This document shows positions 34,194 to 44,121 of a stretch of DNA of 64,000 nt, in pieces; the stretch's first letter is position 1; each line of letters opens with the position of its first letter. The stretch comes from [Clostridium] celerecrescens 18A (GTDB taxonomy: Bacteria; Bacillota; Clostridia; Lachnospirales; Lachnospiraceae). The DNA lies in NCBI RefSeq assembly GCF_002797975.1, contig NZ_PGET01000001.1:1922001-1986000 (forward strand), written 5' to 3'. The position numbers and the translations under genes were made by a program. The notes under the pieces were generated by a model, which was not told the DNA's origin, did not search any database, and saw only the letters and a list, made by a program, of their open reading frames with translations.

Positions 34194-35516
34194 CTACCTT
34201 AACGTCCAATAATCTTTATTTGCAGCCATTAGGTCATCTAACACCGCTTTTGCCTTGGAAGGGTCTACAACCGTACGGTTCAGCGTCAGTGCCATCAATG
34301 CCTTAGTATAATCTTTTTCCAAAAATGCTTCCACAGTCAGAAGCTCATAGGCATACTGTCCTTCCATCAGTCCCTTGTAATAAGGCTTTATGGGCCCAAA
34401 GGGATACCCCTTTGCTCCGTCTTTTCCAATGGTCCCTGCTACCTCTACAATTGCCTCGGGTTCAAAATTATCAATGATCCCCTGGTTTTTCACCATCACA
34501 ATAAATTCCTTATTCAGATCATAGGCAATGGATTCCGCAACCTCCACCATCAGATTTCCAAACACACTGTTGGTCAGCATTTCCAGTCCATCCATGTGAT
34601 CTTTCCTGGCAGCCCTGGCGCAAAGTTCAAACACTTCCTTTTCCCTGGAATCCCGGGATTCATCGGCACGGGTGTAATCCGGGTCGCTTTCCTCCACGAT
34701 TTCATCGGGAAACATGTAATACTGCATATAGGTGGTAGGGATATATTCATCCATTAATCTCATGTATTTGTTCACCCTTACATAGGTATCCAGCCATGAT
34801 TTTGAACGCTGTTCCGCATTAAAGGGCTTAAAGTCGTGATCTTTTAAATAAGAACGCAGCGTGTCAAAGTAATCATTTCCCTCCCTGTCCGTAAGCTCCG
34901 TAAACCACCCGAAATGATTCAGTCCAAAGTAACGTGCCCGAAGGCTTTCCTGAGGCACTCCAAGAATTTTGGAGTAGCTCTTCATCAGGGAAAAAGGCTG
35001 GTCGCACAGGTTTAAAATACGCTTATCATCAGGAAACAGCCTGTCAAGTCCCAATGCTACAATAGCGGCAGGATTAGTATAGTTTAAAATCCAGGTATCC
35101 TTAGAATAGGAACGGACCTTTTCCACCATCTTCTTCATGGCTCCCAGAGAACGCATTCCGTAAGCAAATCCGCCGGGACCGCAGGTCTCCTGTCCAACCA
35201 GTCCGTAGCGCAGGGGAATCTTTTCATCCAGGGAGCGCATCATTGTCTTTCCTACCCGCATCTGACAGAAGATAAAGTCAACATTCCTGTAAGCTTCATC
35301 CTCATCCGTTGTAAATACCACCTCACATTCCGGATAATAGGATTTTAATACCAGACGGTCGTAAGCCTCCATTAGTCCCATGCGTTCTTTATCTATATCA
35401 TAAAAGATAATTTTAGAAAGGGGAAAACGTTCCTTATAATTGACCAGCGTACCCACAAGTGCCGGAACGCGGGCACTCCCCGCTCCGGAAATTGTAATCA
35501 CATGTTGTTTTCTCAT
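34194..35516 (-). CDS. GH4 6-phospho-glycosidase
   Basis: 440 residues, glycoside hydrolase family 4: NAD+ and Mn2+-dependent. The Rossmann start (ITISGAGSARVPAL), NYTNPAAIVALGL, the metal-binding Cys in LNLCDQPF and GLNHFGWFTE are all visible. These enzymes cut 6-phosphorylated disaccharides by an oxidation/elimination mechanism. Encoded between the lyase-like gene and nagA in a PTS operon, so it should hydrolyse the phosphodisaccharide delivered by the EIIBC permease. Alpha or beta specificity cannot be read by eye. Confidence 0.88.
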   Translation of the reverse strand: MRKQHVITISGAGSARVPALVGTLVNYKERFPLSKIIFYDIDKERMGLMEAYDRLVLKSYYPECEVVFTTDEDEAYRNVDFIFCQMRVGKTMMRSLDEKIPLRYGLVGQETCGPGGFAYGMRSLGAMKKMVEKVRSYSKDTWILNYTNPAAIVALGLDRLFPDDKRILNLCDQPFSLMKSYSKILGVPQESLRARYFGLNHFGWFTELTDREGNDYFDTLRSYLKDHDFKPFNAEQRSKSWLDTYVRVNKYMRLMDEYIPTTYMQYYMFPDEIVEESDPDYTRADESRDSREKEVFELCARAARKDHMDGLEMLTNSVFGNLMVEVAESIAYDLNKEFIVMVKNQGIIDNFEPEAIVEVAGTIGKDGAKGYPFGPIKPYYKGLMEGQYAYELLTVEAFLEKDYTKALMALTLNRTVVDPSKAKAVLDDLMAANKDYWTLR

Positions 35517-35544
35517 GTTACTCTCCTTGTATTCTTAATCATGA

Positions 35545-35578
35545 AAGGGAATGCCGCAAATCACTGCCGCATCCCCTT
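35545..35578 (-). terminator. Weak intergenic hairpin
   Basis: Minus-strand AAGGGGATGCGGCA can pair imperfectly with a GCGGCATTCCCTT arm between the lyase and GH4 genes; no strong U-run follows. More likely an mRNA processing or partial-termination hairpin. Confidence 0.35.
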
Positions 35579-35598
35579 GTTTGAATAAATACTGCTTT

Positions 35599-37005
35599 TT
35601 ATTCGCCAGCCGCAGCTTCCGTAACGCCGTTTTTCTTTTCTGACTCCAGTCTTTCCTTCAGCTTCTTTGCTCCTATAAGAGCCTTCTGGGCCATCTCCTC
35701 TGCAAGAACGCTGCAAAGCCCTGTGTAGTTTGCGGGGTCGATCATGGATTTTAATTCATCTGCCGTAAACATGGAGGAAAGGGTTTCATCCTCTGTCAGC
35801 ACATGATAATAATCATTTCCTTCAAGCTCCACCATCATGGCTTTTTCATACATGAGTTCATGAGCTCTGTCCTTGCCTATTTTTTCAGCCACATTCATCA
35901 TTACCAGTTCGCTGTTATCAAGGCCTTGATTTAATTTTACATTTTTAAGCATCCGCTCTTTGTTGATCCGCAGGGTGCGGCTTAGTTCTTCGGCTCTTAT
36001 AAGGACCTCGGTCGTCAACTGAAGGCCTTCCTCCATAATTCCTTCAAACAGCATATAGGAGCTGCTGTCCCCTTCAAACATCCGCACTGCAGAATAAAGC
36101 CCGACAGAAGGAAGGGAGTAAAGCTTCTGGGAATTGGCGATAATCCCCTTGGCCAACTTGGGATTGATCTTCTGGGGCATGGTGGAGCTGCCGATGGTTC
36201 CCGGGGTAAAGGATTCGCTGACCTCAGAAAATTCTTCAACGCCGGTATAATAAACCTCTTCCGCCATTTTGTGAAACGTATTACATAGAAGAGACAGATT
36301 CATTAAATATTCCAGTTTCATCTGACTCATGTTCCGGCTGGGCACATCCATAGAGCCCATACCCAGTTTATGGGCAACCCGATTCTGGATCTTACGGCCA
36401 ACAAGACCCGTAGAATTAAAACCCCCTACTGCCCCTCCCATCATGGCTACAAACACCCGTTTCTCGCTTTCCTCCAGCCGTTCCAGAGTGTTCATCAGCT
36501 CGCTGATCCAGACGGAAACCTTATATCCATAGGTAATGGGTATGGCATGCCTGCCATGGGTTCTCCCTGCCATGACTGTATCTGCATGGTCTAAGGCCAG
36601 CCTGCCCAGATTTTCAAGGATATCTGCAAGAAAGCTTTTGAAAACAGAATTTACCTGCTTTGCGATATAAAGCTGGGATGTCTGCTGAATGTTCTGGGTA
36701 GTAACCCCGTAGTGAACATATTTTCCGCCCTCATCACTGCATGCTTTCACCAGCACCTTTACAAAGGGGACAAACCCATGGCCCACCTTTGCCTTGATCC
36801 GGTCCATTTCCTCAAGATCCAGATCTTCAAACCGAACCGCCCCAATGTCCCTAGCAGCTTCCATTGGTATGAAGCCTTCCTCTGCCTGGGAAAGAGCCAG
36901 AGCAGCCTCCACCTTCAGCCACGTCTCATATTTGAACGTTTCACTTAACAGTCTTTTAATTCCTCTGTCATCCAGTTTACTCTTAGAATCATAGAAAGCT
37001 CTCAT
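35599..37005 (-). CDS. Adenylosuccinate-lyase-like enzyme in a PTS operon
   Basis: 468 residues, fumarase/aspartase superfamily, closest in pattern to adenylosuccinate lyase: TMAGRTHGRHAIPITYGYK (His-containing block), and the mobile-loop signature GTIGSSTMPQKINPKLA with the catalytic Ser. The superfamily eliminates fumarate or a similar acid from succinyl-type adducts. A purine-biosynthesis role is odd here: the gene sits between PTS EIIBC and GH4 genes with 10- and 82-bp gaps. It may be a paralogue that cleaves an acid-substituted (amino)sugar. Ordinary PurB recruited into this operon is the alternative. Confidence 0.8.
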   Translation of the reverse strand: MRAFYDSKSKLDDRGIKRLLSETFKYETWLKVEAALALSQAEEGFIPMEAARDIGAVRFEDLDLEEMDRIKAKVGHGFVPFVKVLVKACSDEGGKYVHYGVTTQNIQQTSQLYIAKQVNSVFKSFLADILENLGRLALDHADTVMAGRTHGRHAIPITYGYKVSVWISELMNTLERLEESEKRVFVAMMGGAVGGFNSTGLVGRKIQNRVAHKLGMGSMDVPSRNMSQMKLEYLMNLSLLCNTFHKMAEEVYYTGVEEFSEVSESFTPGTIGSSTMPQKINPKLAKGIIANSQKLYSLPSVGLYSAVRMFEGDSSSYMLFEGIMEEGLQLTTEVLIRAEELSRTLRINKERMLKNVKLNQGLDNSELVMMNVAEKIGKDRAHELMYEKAMMVELEGNDYYHVLTEDETLSSMFTADELKSMIDPANYTGLCSVLAEEMAQKALIGAKKLKERLESEKKNGVTEAAAGE

Positions 37006-37015
37006 CGTACACCTC

Positions 37016-38590
37016 TTATTTCTTCATAGCATCATCTACCGCATGCCGGACAAATTCCACATGGGGCCCAAATACAACGTGAATGTGATCCGTTGACGGA
37101 AAGAAGATACCCGCACAGCCAGAATCCTTGATTTTTATCTGATCCACCTTGGTTGGGTCTTTTAAGTCCACCCGCAGGCGGGAAATACAGTTTTCCACAC
37201 TCAGAATATTATCCTTGCCGCCCAATCCTTTAATAACAACTTCCGCAATAGCCGGCCAGTTCTTTTCCTTCAGAAGAATGCTTGCCGATTCTTCGATTTC
37301 AAACCCTTCCCGTCCCGGTGTCTCCAAATTGAATTTTACAATAAACCATTTGAACACCAAGTAGAACACGATGAAGTTTCCAATTCCCAGAAGGATAAGG
37401 TTCAGCCAATGTGTATTTTCATACAAAAGCCCAAAAATACCAAAGTCAAAAATCGTACCGCGGATATAGCCAATGGAGATATGAAGCATCTGGTAAGGAA
37501 TCGCCCCAATACCGCTCATAATGCAGTAGAGAATAAACAAAGACGGCGAAATGAACAGGAACGAGAATTCCAGCGGCTCTGTGATATTACCTAAAAACGC
37601 AGTCAGGCAGCAGGTAAGGATTACGCCTTTTGCGATCTTTCTGTTCTTTAAATAAGAGGTTCGGTACATTGCCAGTCCCACAGCCGGTACACGGAATAAA
37701 GTTGTTAACATCTGTGCGCCTCCCAGATAACTGGTAAGGGTAGGCATCAGCTGACCCCAGTATTCACTGCTGGGCCCTAAGTTAAAAAGAACTTCATTGG
37801 TGGCATTTAAGATTCCCACATATTCGGTTCCATTAATCATATAGGTTCCGCCGGCCTCAGTAAAACGAACCATGGAGGAAAGAACATGATGCAAACCAAA
37901 AGGAATCAGCGCACGGTTTAGTGCATAATAAATGGCATTTCCTATGTACGGTGTCGTAAAGATAAAGGAAATGCTGATAAGGAAATTAGTCAGCAGATTC
38001 CAGAACACCGGAATGATAAGTCCGATGGGGATCATTGATGCAAACGTAATGATAGGAATGGATTTCTTCCCTCCAAAGAAAGCAAATGCAAGGGGAAGCT
38101 CCAGGCGGTAAAACCGGTCTGCTGCCTTGGCAGCCACCAAACCTGCAATCAGGCCCCCCAGTGCCTCGATCTTCAGTGTCTGAATACCAAGAACCGTACC
38201 CTGCCCCACCTGAGCCGCAACTTCCGGATCAGCCAGAGTTCCCGTCTGTTTCAGATAAATACCCATTACCACGTTCAGTGTTAAATAGCCGACCACTGAA
38301 GAAAAAACAGCAATTCCTTTTTCATTCTTTGCCATACCCTGAGCAACGCCCATGGCAAACAGCAATGGAATATTATTAAAAATAATGCTTGTGATGGTTT
38401 GTAAGCTGGATAAAATAAGCTTTAAAACCTGGTTTCCCAAAAACGGGAATTTCTCTATCATGTAGGACTGCCCTAACGCACTGCAAATACCCATAACCAT
38501 ACCAATAGGTGCTAGAAGCGCGATTGGCAGAAGGAGAGACCGCCCAAATGTTTGGATGCTGTCTTTCCAGCTAGACTTTTTATTGCTCAT
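37016..38590 (-). CDS. PTS glucose/maltose/GlcNAc-family transporter, EIIC-EIIB
   Basis: 524 residues. N-terminal EIIC domain of about ten membrane helices (residues 10-400; IPFGLHHVLSSMVRF and the GNITEPLEFSFLF motif), then a C-terminal EIIB domain with the phosphorylated Cys468 (SVENCISRLRVDL). No EIIA is attached, so a separate EIIA (for example of the glucose type) is needed. Imports and phosphorylates a glucoside, probably containing GlcNAc given GH4 and NagA downstream. First gene of the operon. Confidence 0.9.
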   Translation of the reverse strand: MSNKKSSWKDSIQTFGRSLLLPIALLAPIGMVMGICSALGQSYMIEKFPFLGNQVLKLILSSLQTITSIIFNNIPLLFAMGVAQGMAKNEKGIAVFSSVVGYLTLNVVMGIYLKQTGTLADPEVAAQVGQGTVLGIQTLKIEALGGLIAGLVAAKAADRFYRLELPLAFAFFGGKKSIPIITFASMIPIGLIIPVFWNLLTNFLISISFIFTTPYIGNAIYYALNRALIPFGLHHVLSSMVRFTEAGGTYMINGTEYVGILNATNEVLFNLGPSSEYWGQLMPTLTSYLGGAQMLTTLFRVPAVGLAMYRTSYLKNRKIAKGVILTCCLTAFLGNITEPLEFSFLFISPSLFILYCIMSGIGAIPYQMLHISIGYIRGTIFDFGIFGLLYENTHWLNLILLGIGNFIVFYLVFKWFIVKFNLETPGREGFEIEESASILLKEKNWPAIAEVVIKGLGGKDNILSVENCISRLRVDLKDPTKVDQIKIKDSGCAGIFFPSTDHIHVVFGPHVEFVRHAVDDAMKK

Positions 38591-38648
38591 ATTTTTTCCC
38601 TTCCTTTGTTATGACATTGTGTGTTTAAGGCGCCTTTTAACTGTGTAC

Positions 38649-38677
38649 ATTATGGCAGATTCTATGAGTTGCTTCAA
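38649..38677 (-). promoter_or_regulatory. Promoter of PTS operon
   Basis: TTGAAG (38672-38677) and CATAAT (38649-38654), 17-bp spacer, minus strand, about 60 bp before the EIIBC start. Confidence 0.55.
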
Positions 38678-38700
38678 GGCAAAAAATTTATATTTTATTG

Positions 38701-38729
38701 TTGCGTTTAGTTGCCCTTAACTTTATAAT
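38701..38729 (+). promoter_or_regulatory. Promoter of the PTS regulator gene
   Basis: TTGCGT (38701-38706) and TATAAT (38724-38729), 17-bp spacer, plus strand, 40 bp before the start codon. Confidence 0.65.
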
Positions 38730-38768
38730 GAAACCATTATAAACATAACAGTACTGGAGGTATGTATC

Positions 38769-40316
38769 ATGGGATTAAGCTACAATGATTTAAGCCTGCT
38801 GCGGTATATACAAAAAAGACAGCGCATTTCCCTTTCAAAGGTTGCCCTGCAGTTTCAAAAGGATGAAATATCCATACGCCGGACCATCGAGCGGATCAAC
38901 CTTTTCTCCCACAAGCCCCTGGTGGAAATACAAAAGGGCTTCTGCCTAAGCCCCTTAAACTACAAGGAATTTGTGGATTTTATCCAGCAGATCACCATGA
39001 CTGACTATAACAGTTCCTACATCGAGCGGATCCGCATCATGATCGTGACCATTTTTTTCGACGGTTATGTCAATGCTTCTTCTCTATATGAAAACTGGGG
39101 GCTTTCCCTGACCACAAAAAAGCAGGATACCGCCCACTTAAGGCAATTCTTAGCCGGGCACGGTCTCAGCCTTGTGACTTTAAAGAAAAAGGGGCTTACC
39201 ATTGAAGGCGATGAACTGCAGCTTCGGTTTCTTGTTATCGACATCCTTCATCCCTTGTTAGAGTTTACGCCGGAAAACCGGATTGCGGTCCGCAAGGCTA
39301 ATACTCCCCTGGAAAAACAATGCTACGATCTGGCTAATACCGATCTCCAGTCCGTCTCCCATCAGGCGGTGGAACGGCTGAACTTCTTTTTAACAGAATA
39401 CAATCTGTCTTTAAACTATCCATCTAAAAAGTTTCTTTTGCTGTTTATCTGTATCATGGAGATCCGGCCTGTGAATGAATCCATGAAATTTTGTTACCGC
39501 CTGCCCCTGGCGCCATTAAATATCCGCTTTGTTGATGACAGCAAGGAAAACAGGCTGTACAATGTGGCCTTCAGCATGATGAACTTTTCCCGCAGTCTGG
39601 ATTTTCCTTTTGACAAGCGACTGTGGTATACCACCGAGCAATTTACGGAACAGGTGGTAAGTCATTTAAAAAACCCTTTTTCCATCCAGGAAGAATTCAT
39701 CAATGAGATTTACAACTATTTATACCGGGAAATCACCCTGGATCACTTTCACTGTACATTTGTGGACAAGACCGTAGAAAATACGAAAGAACAGTTTTCA
39801 GACCTGTATGAAACCGTCAGAAAGTACGAGGTGTACTTTAAAGCTTCCTATAATTTTTCTTTCATGGATGAGCATCTTTCTACTCTGACCCTGCTGGTAC
39901 AAAAGCACATCCTACGCAACCGTACTATAAACCGCCAGAATAAGAAAATCGTTGTGATGACCAGCATCAACTTTGAACGGGTCAGTTTTTTTCTGGAACA
40001 GATAAAGGAATATGTGGAACTGCAGTGGATGGGGACCTTAAACATTAACGAAGTCCACAGACTGAAAGACTTGGATTATGATTATATCTTTTGCTTTTCA
40101 TCGCGGATTTTTAATATCCTTCATGCTCATAATCTTCCTGTCATCCGCATGAATTTCTTTGTTGACAGCAATGATATGAAAACCCTTCTGGCAAACGGCT
40201 TTTCTACACGGAAGCACCGATTCCTGACCACCAGCTTTGTGTCGGAAATCGGGGAAAAAAGCGAAACTGAAATGGAAGCATATCTGAAAGAAAATTACGG
40301 AGATTATTTTGTATGA
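38769..40316 (+). CDS. Mga/PRD-like transcriptional activator of the PTS operon
   Basis: 515 residues. N-terminal helix-turn-helix pair (LLRYIQKRQRISLSKVALQF and SIRRTIERINLF), a long helical middle like PRD domains, and a C-terminal EIIB-like segment (IVVMTSINFERVSFF, about residues 395-500) in which the position of the EIIB Cys is not a Cys. No RNA-binding CAT domain is present, so it is a DNA-binding activator rather than an antiterminator. Divergent from the PTS operon (178 bp apart), which it probably controls according to PTS phosphorylation. GGAGG precedes the ATG. Confidence 0.75.
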   Translation: MGLSYNDLSLLRYIQKRQRISLSKVALQFQKDEISIRRTIERINLFSHKPLVEIQKGFCLSPLNYKEFVDFIQQITMTDYNSSYIERIRIMIVTIFFDGYVNASSLYENWGLSLTTKKQDTAHLRQFLAGHGLSLVTLKKKGLTIEGDELQLRFLVIDILHPLLEFTPENRIAVRKANTPLEKQCYDLANTDLQSVSHQAVERLNFFLTEYNLSLNYPSKKFLLLFICIMEIRPVNESMKFCYRLPLAPLNIRFVDDSKENRLYNVAFSMMNFSRSLDFPFDKRLWYTTEQFTEQVVSHLKNPFSIQEEFINEIYNYLYREITLDHFHCTFVDKTVENTKEQFSDLYETVRKYEVYFKASYNFSFMDEHLSTLTLLVQKHILRNRTINRQNKKIVVMTSINFERVSFFLEQIKEYVELQWMGTLNINEVHRLKDLDYDYIFCFSSRIFNILHAHNLPVIRMNFFVDSNDMKTLLANGFSTRKHRFLTTSFVSEIGEKSETEMEAYLKENYGDYFV

Positions 40317-40354
40317 GAAATCGAAACAAGGATATTACTTTATAAAAAAACAAC

Positions 40355-40415
40355 TAAAAAAGCACCGGGCTTTGTCTATGATAATGTGAAATAATCATAG
40401 ACAAAGCGGTGCTTT
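40355..40415. terminator. Bidirectional terminator between regulator and deoB
   Basis: Arms AAAGCACC... TTTGTCTATGAT and ATCATAGACAAAG...GGTGCTTT form a stem of about 23 bp with one bulge; A- and T-runs flank it on both sides. Confidence 0.85.
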
Positions 40416-40422
40416 CAGAATC

Positions 40423-41610
40423 CTAAAGCAATTCTTCTATTGACTCTCCAATCATATCCTGAGCTTTCTGCAAACCGAAATTATCCAACACCGTTGCCCC
40501 GATCACTGCAAATGTATTCTGCTCCTTTAATACTTCGCAGTTGGCATAAGAAGCTGAATAGGCCAGAAAAGGCACTTGTTCCTTTGTGTGGTCACTTCCC
40601 TTAAAGGTGGGATCATTGCCATGGTCTGCCGTAATTAAAAGCAGGTCATCTTCATTTAAAAGCGGCAAAAGCTCTCCCAGCTTTTCATCAAACCGTTCTA
40701 ATTCCGCTCCGTAGCCAATCGGATCCCGGCGGTGTCCCCATAGGGCATCAAAATCAACCAGGTTCACAAAACACAGACCGTTAAATTCTCTTTTCGCGAT
40801 CTCTATGGTCTGTTCCATGCCATGAACACTGCTTTGGGATTTATTGCCTTCTGTAAGCCCTTCACCATCGAAAATATCATAGATCTTTCCTACGCTGATC
40901 ACATCCAGGCCTGCATCCTTTAATATATTAAGAGCAGTGGTTCCAAAAGGCTTTAAGGCATAATCATGACGGTTTGGAGTTCTTTTAAACTCGCCTTTCT
41001 TATTTCCAACATAAGGTCTTGCAATGACCCTGCCCACCTTCCATTCGTCCCTTAAGGTAAGCTCTCTTGCAATCTCACAGCAGCGGTATAGTTCCTGCAA
41101 GCCAAAGGTTTCCTCATTGGCACAAATTTGTAACACTGAATCTGCAGAAGTGTAAACGATCATGTCCCCGGTAGCAATCTGATGCTCTCCCAGTTCATCC
41201 ATGATTTCTGTACCGCTGGCGGATTTATTTCCGACAATTTTGTGTCCGGTGCGTTTTTCCAGTTCATCAAGCAGTTCCTTTGGAAAACCTGTTTCCGTAA
41301 ACGTTTGGAAAGGATTTGTAATGTAAAGCCCCATCATTTCCCAATGACCTGTCATGGTGTCTTTTCCCACACTGGCTTCATTAAGTTTTCCATAATACGC
41401 CTTAGGCTCAGATACAGGTTTTACATGCTTTAAGGAACGCAGGTTTCCCAAACCAAGCTTTTCCAAATTAGGCAGATTAAGATGTTCCACTACGGCATCA
41501 ATATGACCCAGAGTATCGCTGCCCTCGTCGCCGTACTCAGCGGCATTATTCATAGCACCTATTCCTAAAGAATCAATTACAACTACAAATATACGTTTAA
41601 ATCGTTTCAT
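40423..41610 (-). CDS. deoB: Phosphopentomutase
   Basis: 395 residues, alkaline-phosphatase superfamily. Metal and nucleophile motifs: [11 protein letters not shown], the phosphorylated Thr in [10 protein letters not shown], and the second metal site [22 protein letters not shown]. Interconverts (deoxy)ribose-1- and 5-phosphates in nucleoside salvage. Stands alone here with its own promoter and a long leader; the BMC regulon uses C1-phosphorylated sugars without a 5-OH, which DeoB could not process, so no direct link is implied. Confidence 0.95.
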   Translation of the reverse strand: MKRFKRIFVVVIDSLGIGAMNNAAEYGDEGSDTLGHIDAVVEHLNLPNLEKLGLGNLRSLKHVKPVSEPKAYYGKLNEASVGKDTMTGHWEMMGLYITNPFQTFTETGFPKELLDELEKRTGHKIVGNKSASGTEIMDELGEHQIATGDMIVYTSADSVLQICANEETFGLQELYRCCEIARELTLRDEWKVGRVIARPYVGNKKGEFKRTPNRHDYALKPFGTTALNILKDAGLDVISVGKIYDIFDGEGLTEGNKSQSSVHGMEQTIEIAKREFNGLCFVNLVDFDALWGHRRDPIGYGAELERFDEKLGELLPLLNEDDLLLITADHGNDPTFKGSDHTKEQVPFLAYSASYANCEVLKEQNTFAVIGATVLDNFGLQKAQDMIGESIEELL

Positions 41611-42039
41611 ATTACCTCCCTGCGCTTTGATCGCAACATAAGTCTCATACAGCTTGCAAATAATTGTTTTCCAGGATCATTGAACAGGCTCCGATTATAA
41701 CTTCCTGAAGCCCTCACCCTTGTCTGCTGCTATTATTTTATTCAAACATTCCCTGTCTGACTCATGATATTTAAAATTTGGATCCAGTTACACACACCGC
41801 CGGCATTGCAATTGGACAGACCTTTTGAGCATATCTTATCCCTTTATTATACAATTTTGTAGAATTTTTGCAATCTTTTTCTCTGTTTTCTATGAATTTT
41901 CCAAACTATCTGGCTGGTTCGTACCCTATCACAGTCCGATCCCGGTATCAACCTGACGTACAAACCGCTTTAAATAAACATACTTTGCAACAGATTTTTC
42001 ATCTTTCTTTTACCAGGCCTATCGTAATTACTTCTTCGT
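41611..42039. other. deoB leader and intergenic region
   Basis: On the minus strand a promoter (41846-41873) should give a deoB leader of about 230 nt. It could fold (for example GTCTG near 41815 with CAGAC near 41757), but it matches no riboswitch class I know. The stretch 41880-42039 upstream of the GGDEF gene shows nothing recognisable. Confidence 0.4.
41846..41873 (-). promoter_or_regulatory. deoB promoter
   Basis: TTGCAA (41868-41873) and TATAAT (41846-41851), 16-bp spacer, minus strand. Confidence 0.6.
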
Positions 42040-42067
42040 TGACAAATACTACGGGAAGAATTAAGAT
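42040..42067 (+). promoter_or_regulatory. Promoter of GGDEF gene
   Basis: TTGACA (42040-42045) and TAAGAT (42062-42067), 16-bp spacer, plus strand, about 75 bp before the start codon. Confidence 0.5.
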
Positions 42068-42143
42068 GTTTGTAATTATGAGTAATCGGAATTCGTAAAG
42101 CTGGGTCTGATGAAGCTCAAATCAGCTAAAAGGAGCAAATTAA

Positions 42144-43592
42144 GTGAACAATGTCTTATTAAGCATCCTCTTAATCATATCTTCAACATTACTTGGGAAT
42201 TTAGTTTTATATGGAATCAGAAAGAAAGAAATTCCCGGGGTTTTCTTTTTTTCACTCCTTATGATGGCTATGATCATTCATTCCGTCGGCTATGCCTTTG
42301 AGCTGCTGAGCGTTACTGTTGGATCAATGTATTTTTGGATCAGAATCGAATACCTTGGTGCCGCCTTTTATCCATTCCTGATTATGTTATTCGCCAGGGA
42401 GTATGCAGATGAGAAGAGGTTTGCCAATAAGTATCTGCTGACTCTGATGTTTACAGTCAGTATCATTACTTTAATATTAGTCAATACCAATTCCTATCAC
42501 TGGCTGTATTACTCTTCCATAGGGGTTGATTCTTTCCCTTACTTTAACGTTTTGGCACTGGAAAAGGGCATGTGGTACTATGTCCAGGTATTTTGTTTAT
42601 GTTTTTCTATCATTTACAGCATCATAATCTTTAGTATCAAGATAAAAAGAACAAGAGGGGATTACAGAAAGAAAGTCGTATTTATGCTGATAGGGGTATC
42701 CATTCCCATGGTGACGTTAATTGTTTATATGCTCGGACTGGGGCCGGTCTATATTGATTTATCACCTTTCTCCTATTTTTTTATGAGTGCCTTTATAATC
42801 ATCGGGCTTTTAAGGTATGATATATTATTCCTTGCACCGGTCACCCATGAAATGGTATTCAATTCCATAGAAGAGGCAGTTCTTGTTGTCGATAAAGACG
42901 AGTTACTGATTAACTTTAACTATGCTTCGAAACGATTCTTTCCTTCTCTTGCAAAGGTAAAAATCGGGGATTCCATTCATTTAGTCCAGGAATTAAAGGA
43001 TTATAATTTTTCTGCCAAACAGTCCATTAACGAAATTCATGGTAAGATACTTCGCTTTAAAGTCATTAATATAAAAAATGATAAAGTGAGAATATACGTT
43101 GTTGATGATATTACGGAATCAGAGCGGGCTAAAAAACAACTGGAAATTCTGGCTACGGAAGATGCCTTGACAGGGCTTTATAACAGGCGGTATTTTATGG
43201 AAAAGGTAGAAGCCAGTACAGAAGAAGGAATTATTGTAATTATTGACTTAGATCATTTTAAATCCATTAACGATACCTTCGGACATATAGAGGGAGACAG
43301 AGTTTTAAGAAATTTCGGCGGTGAGCTTATGCGTTTCTTTGATCATCAGACCGTATGCCGGTATGGCGGTGAGGAATTTGCCATATTTATGAAGGGAGTT
43401 GCCATGGAAGAAGGATTTAAACAAATAGAAACCATGAGAGAAAAAACGTCGGGTATGGATTTTTCCAGAAAGGTCACTTTTTCAGCAGGAATGGCAGAAT
43501 GCAAGGATTGTAATATATCAGAAGCACTTATCAATGCTGACCGAAAGCTTTATGAGGCAAAGGAGAATGGAAGAAATCAAACCAGGTACTAG
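42144..43592 (+). CDS. Membrane diguanylate cyclase (7TM - PAS-like - GGDEF)
   Basis: 482 residues, GTG start with AAAGGAG upstream. Seven hydrophobic helices (about residues 1-225) of the histidine-kinase N-terminal 7TM type, a short PAS-like sensor (about 230-320), and a GGDEF domain with the active-site motif RYGGEEFAIF and the Mg-binding DLDHFKSIND. Predicted to make cyclic di-GMP at the membrane in response to an unknown ligand. The RxxD inhibitory site expected five residues before GGEEF is absent (FDHQ stands there), so it may escape product inhibition. Confidence 0.9.
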   Translation: MNNVLLSILLIISSTLLGNLVLYGIRKKEIPGVFFFSLLMMAMIIHSVGYAFELLSVTVGSMYFWIRIEYLGAAFYPFLIMLFAREYADEKRFANKYLLTLMFTVSIITLILVNTNSYHWLYYSSIGVDSFPYFNVLALEKGMWYYVQVFCLCFSIIYSIIIFSIKIKRTRGDYRKKVVFMLIGVSIPMVTLIVYMLGLGPVYIDLSPFSYFFMSAFIIIGLLRYDILFLAPVTHEMVFNSIEEAVLVVDKDELLINFNYASKRFFPSLAKVKIGDSIHLVQELKDYNFSAKQSINEIHGKILRFKVINIKNDKVRIYVVDDITESERAKKQLEILATEDALTGLYNRRYFMEKVEASTEEGIIVIIDLDHFKSINDTFGHIEGDRVLRNFGGELMRFFDHQTVCRYGGEEFAIFMKGVAMEEGFKQIETMREKTSGMDFSRKVTFSAGMAECKDCNISEALINADRKLYEAKENGRNQTRY

Positions 43593-43676
43593 AAGCAGCA
43601 TTACGCATATAGGCTATGAACAGAAAAACAAGAGAACGCCGAGATACATATAAAAGAATATTTTGCAGGTAAAAAT

Positions 43677-44036
43677 ATGAAAATACGCGATGAATACACA
43701 TGCCCTTTGGAATTGACACATGATATTACGAAAGGCAAGTGGAAACCAATCATTTTATGGCAGCTGGGGAAGGGAGTTATGTCTTTGACCCAGCTTGAAA
43801 AAGACATTAAAGGCATTAATCAAAAAATGCTTCTTGAACATCTGAAAGAGCTTATGGATTACAGAATGATAGGCAAGCATTCTTTTGAAGGATATCCGCT
43901 AAAAGTTGTGTATTTTTTAACCGAACGCGGGAAAAAGCTGTTGGATGCCGTCACAATCATGCAAAGCATAGGCATTGACATCATGATAGAAAACGATATG
44001 ACTGACTATTTAAAAGAAAACGGTTTTATAGACTGA
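43677..44036 (+). CDS. HxlR-family transcriptional regulator
   Basis: 119 residues, the HxlR/MarR-like winged helix. The conserved Cys near the N-terminus (EYTCPLELTHDITKGKWKPIILWQL) and LTQLEKDIKGINQKMLLEHLKEL are family hallmarks. These proteins often sense aldehydes, quinones or redox state through the Cys. It is followed, 85 bp on, by a flavin-binding protein gene with its own promoter that may be its target. Confidence 0.88.
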   Translation: MKIRDEYTCPLELTHDITKGKWKPIILWQLGKGVMSLTQLEKDIKGINQKMLLEHLKELMDYRMIGKHSFEGYPLKVVYFLTERGKKLLDAVTIMQSIGIDIMIENDMTDYLKENGFID

Positions 44037-44060
44037 GTATACCTACAAAAATGTGTGTAA

Positions 44061-44089
44061 TTTACTGCCTGGTTCTTTTGTGCTATAGT
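44061..44089 (+). promoter_or_regulatory. Promoter of PNPOx-like gene
   Basis: TTTACT (44061-44066) and TATAGT (44084-44089), 17-bp spacer. Confidence 0.55.
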
Positions 44090-44121
44090 TTTCCCATAAA
44101 CAAACTCAGGAGGAATTTAAA

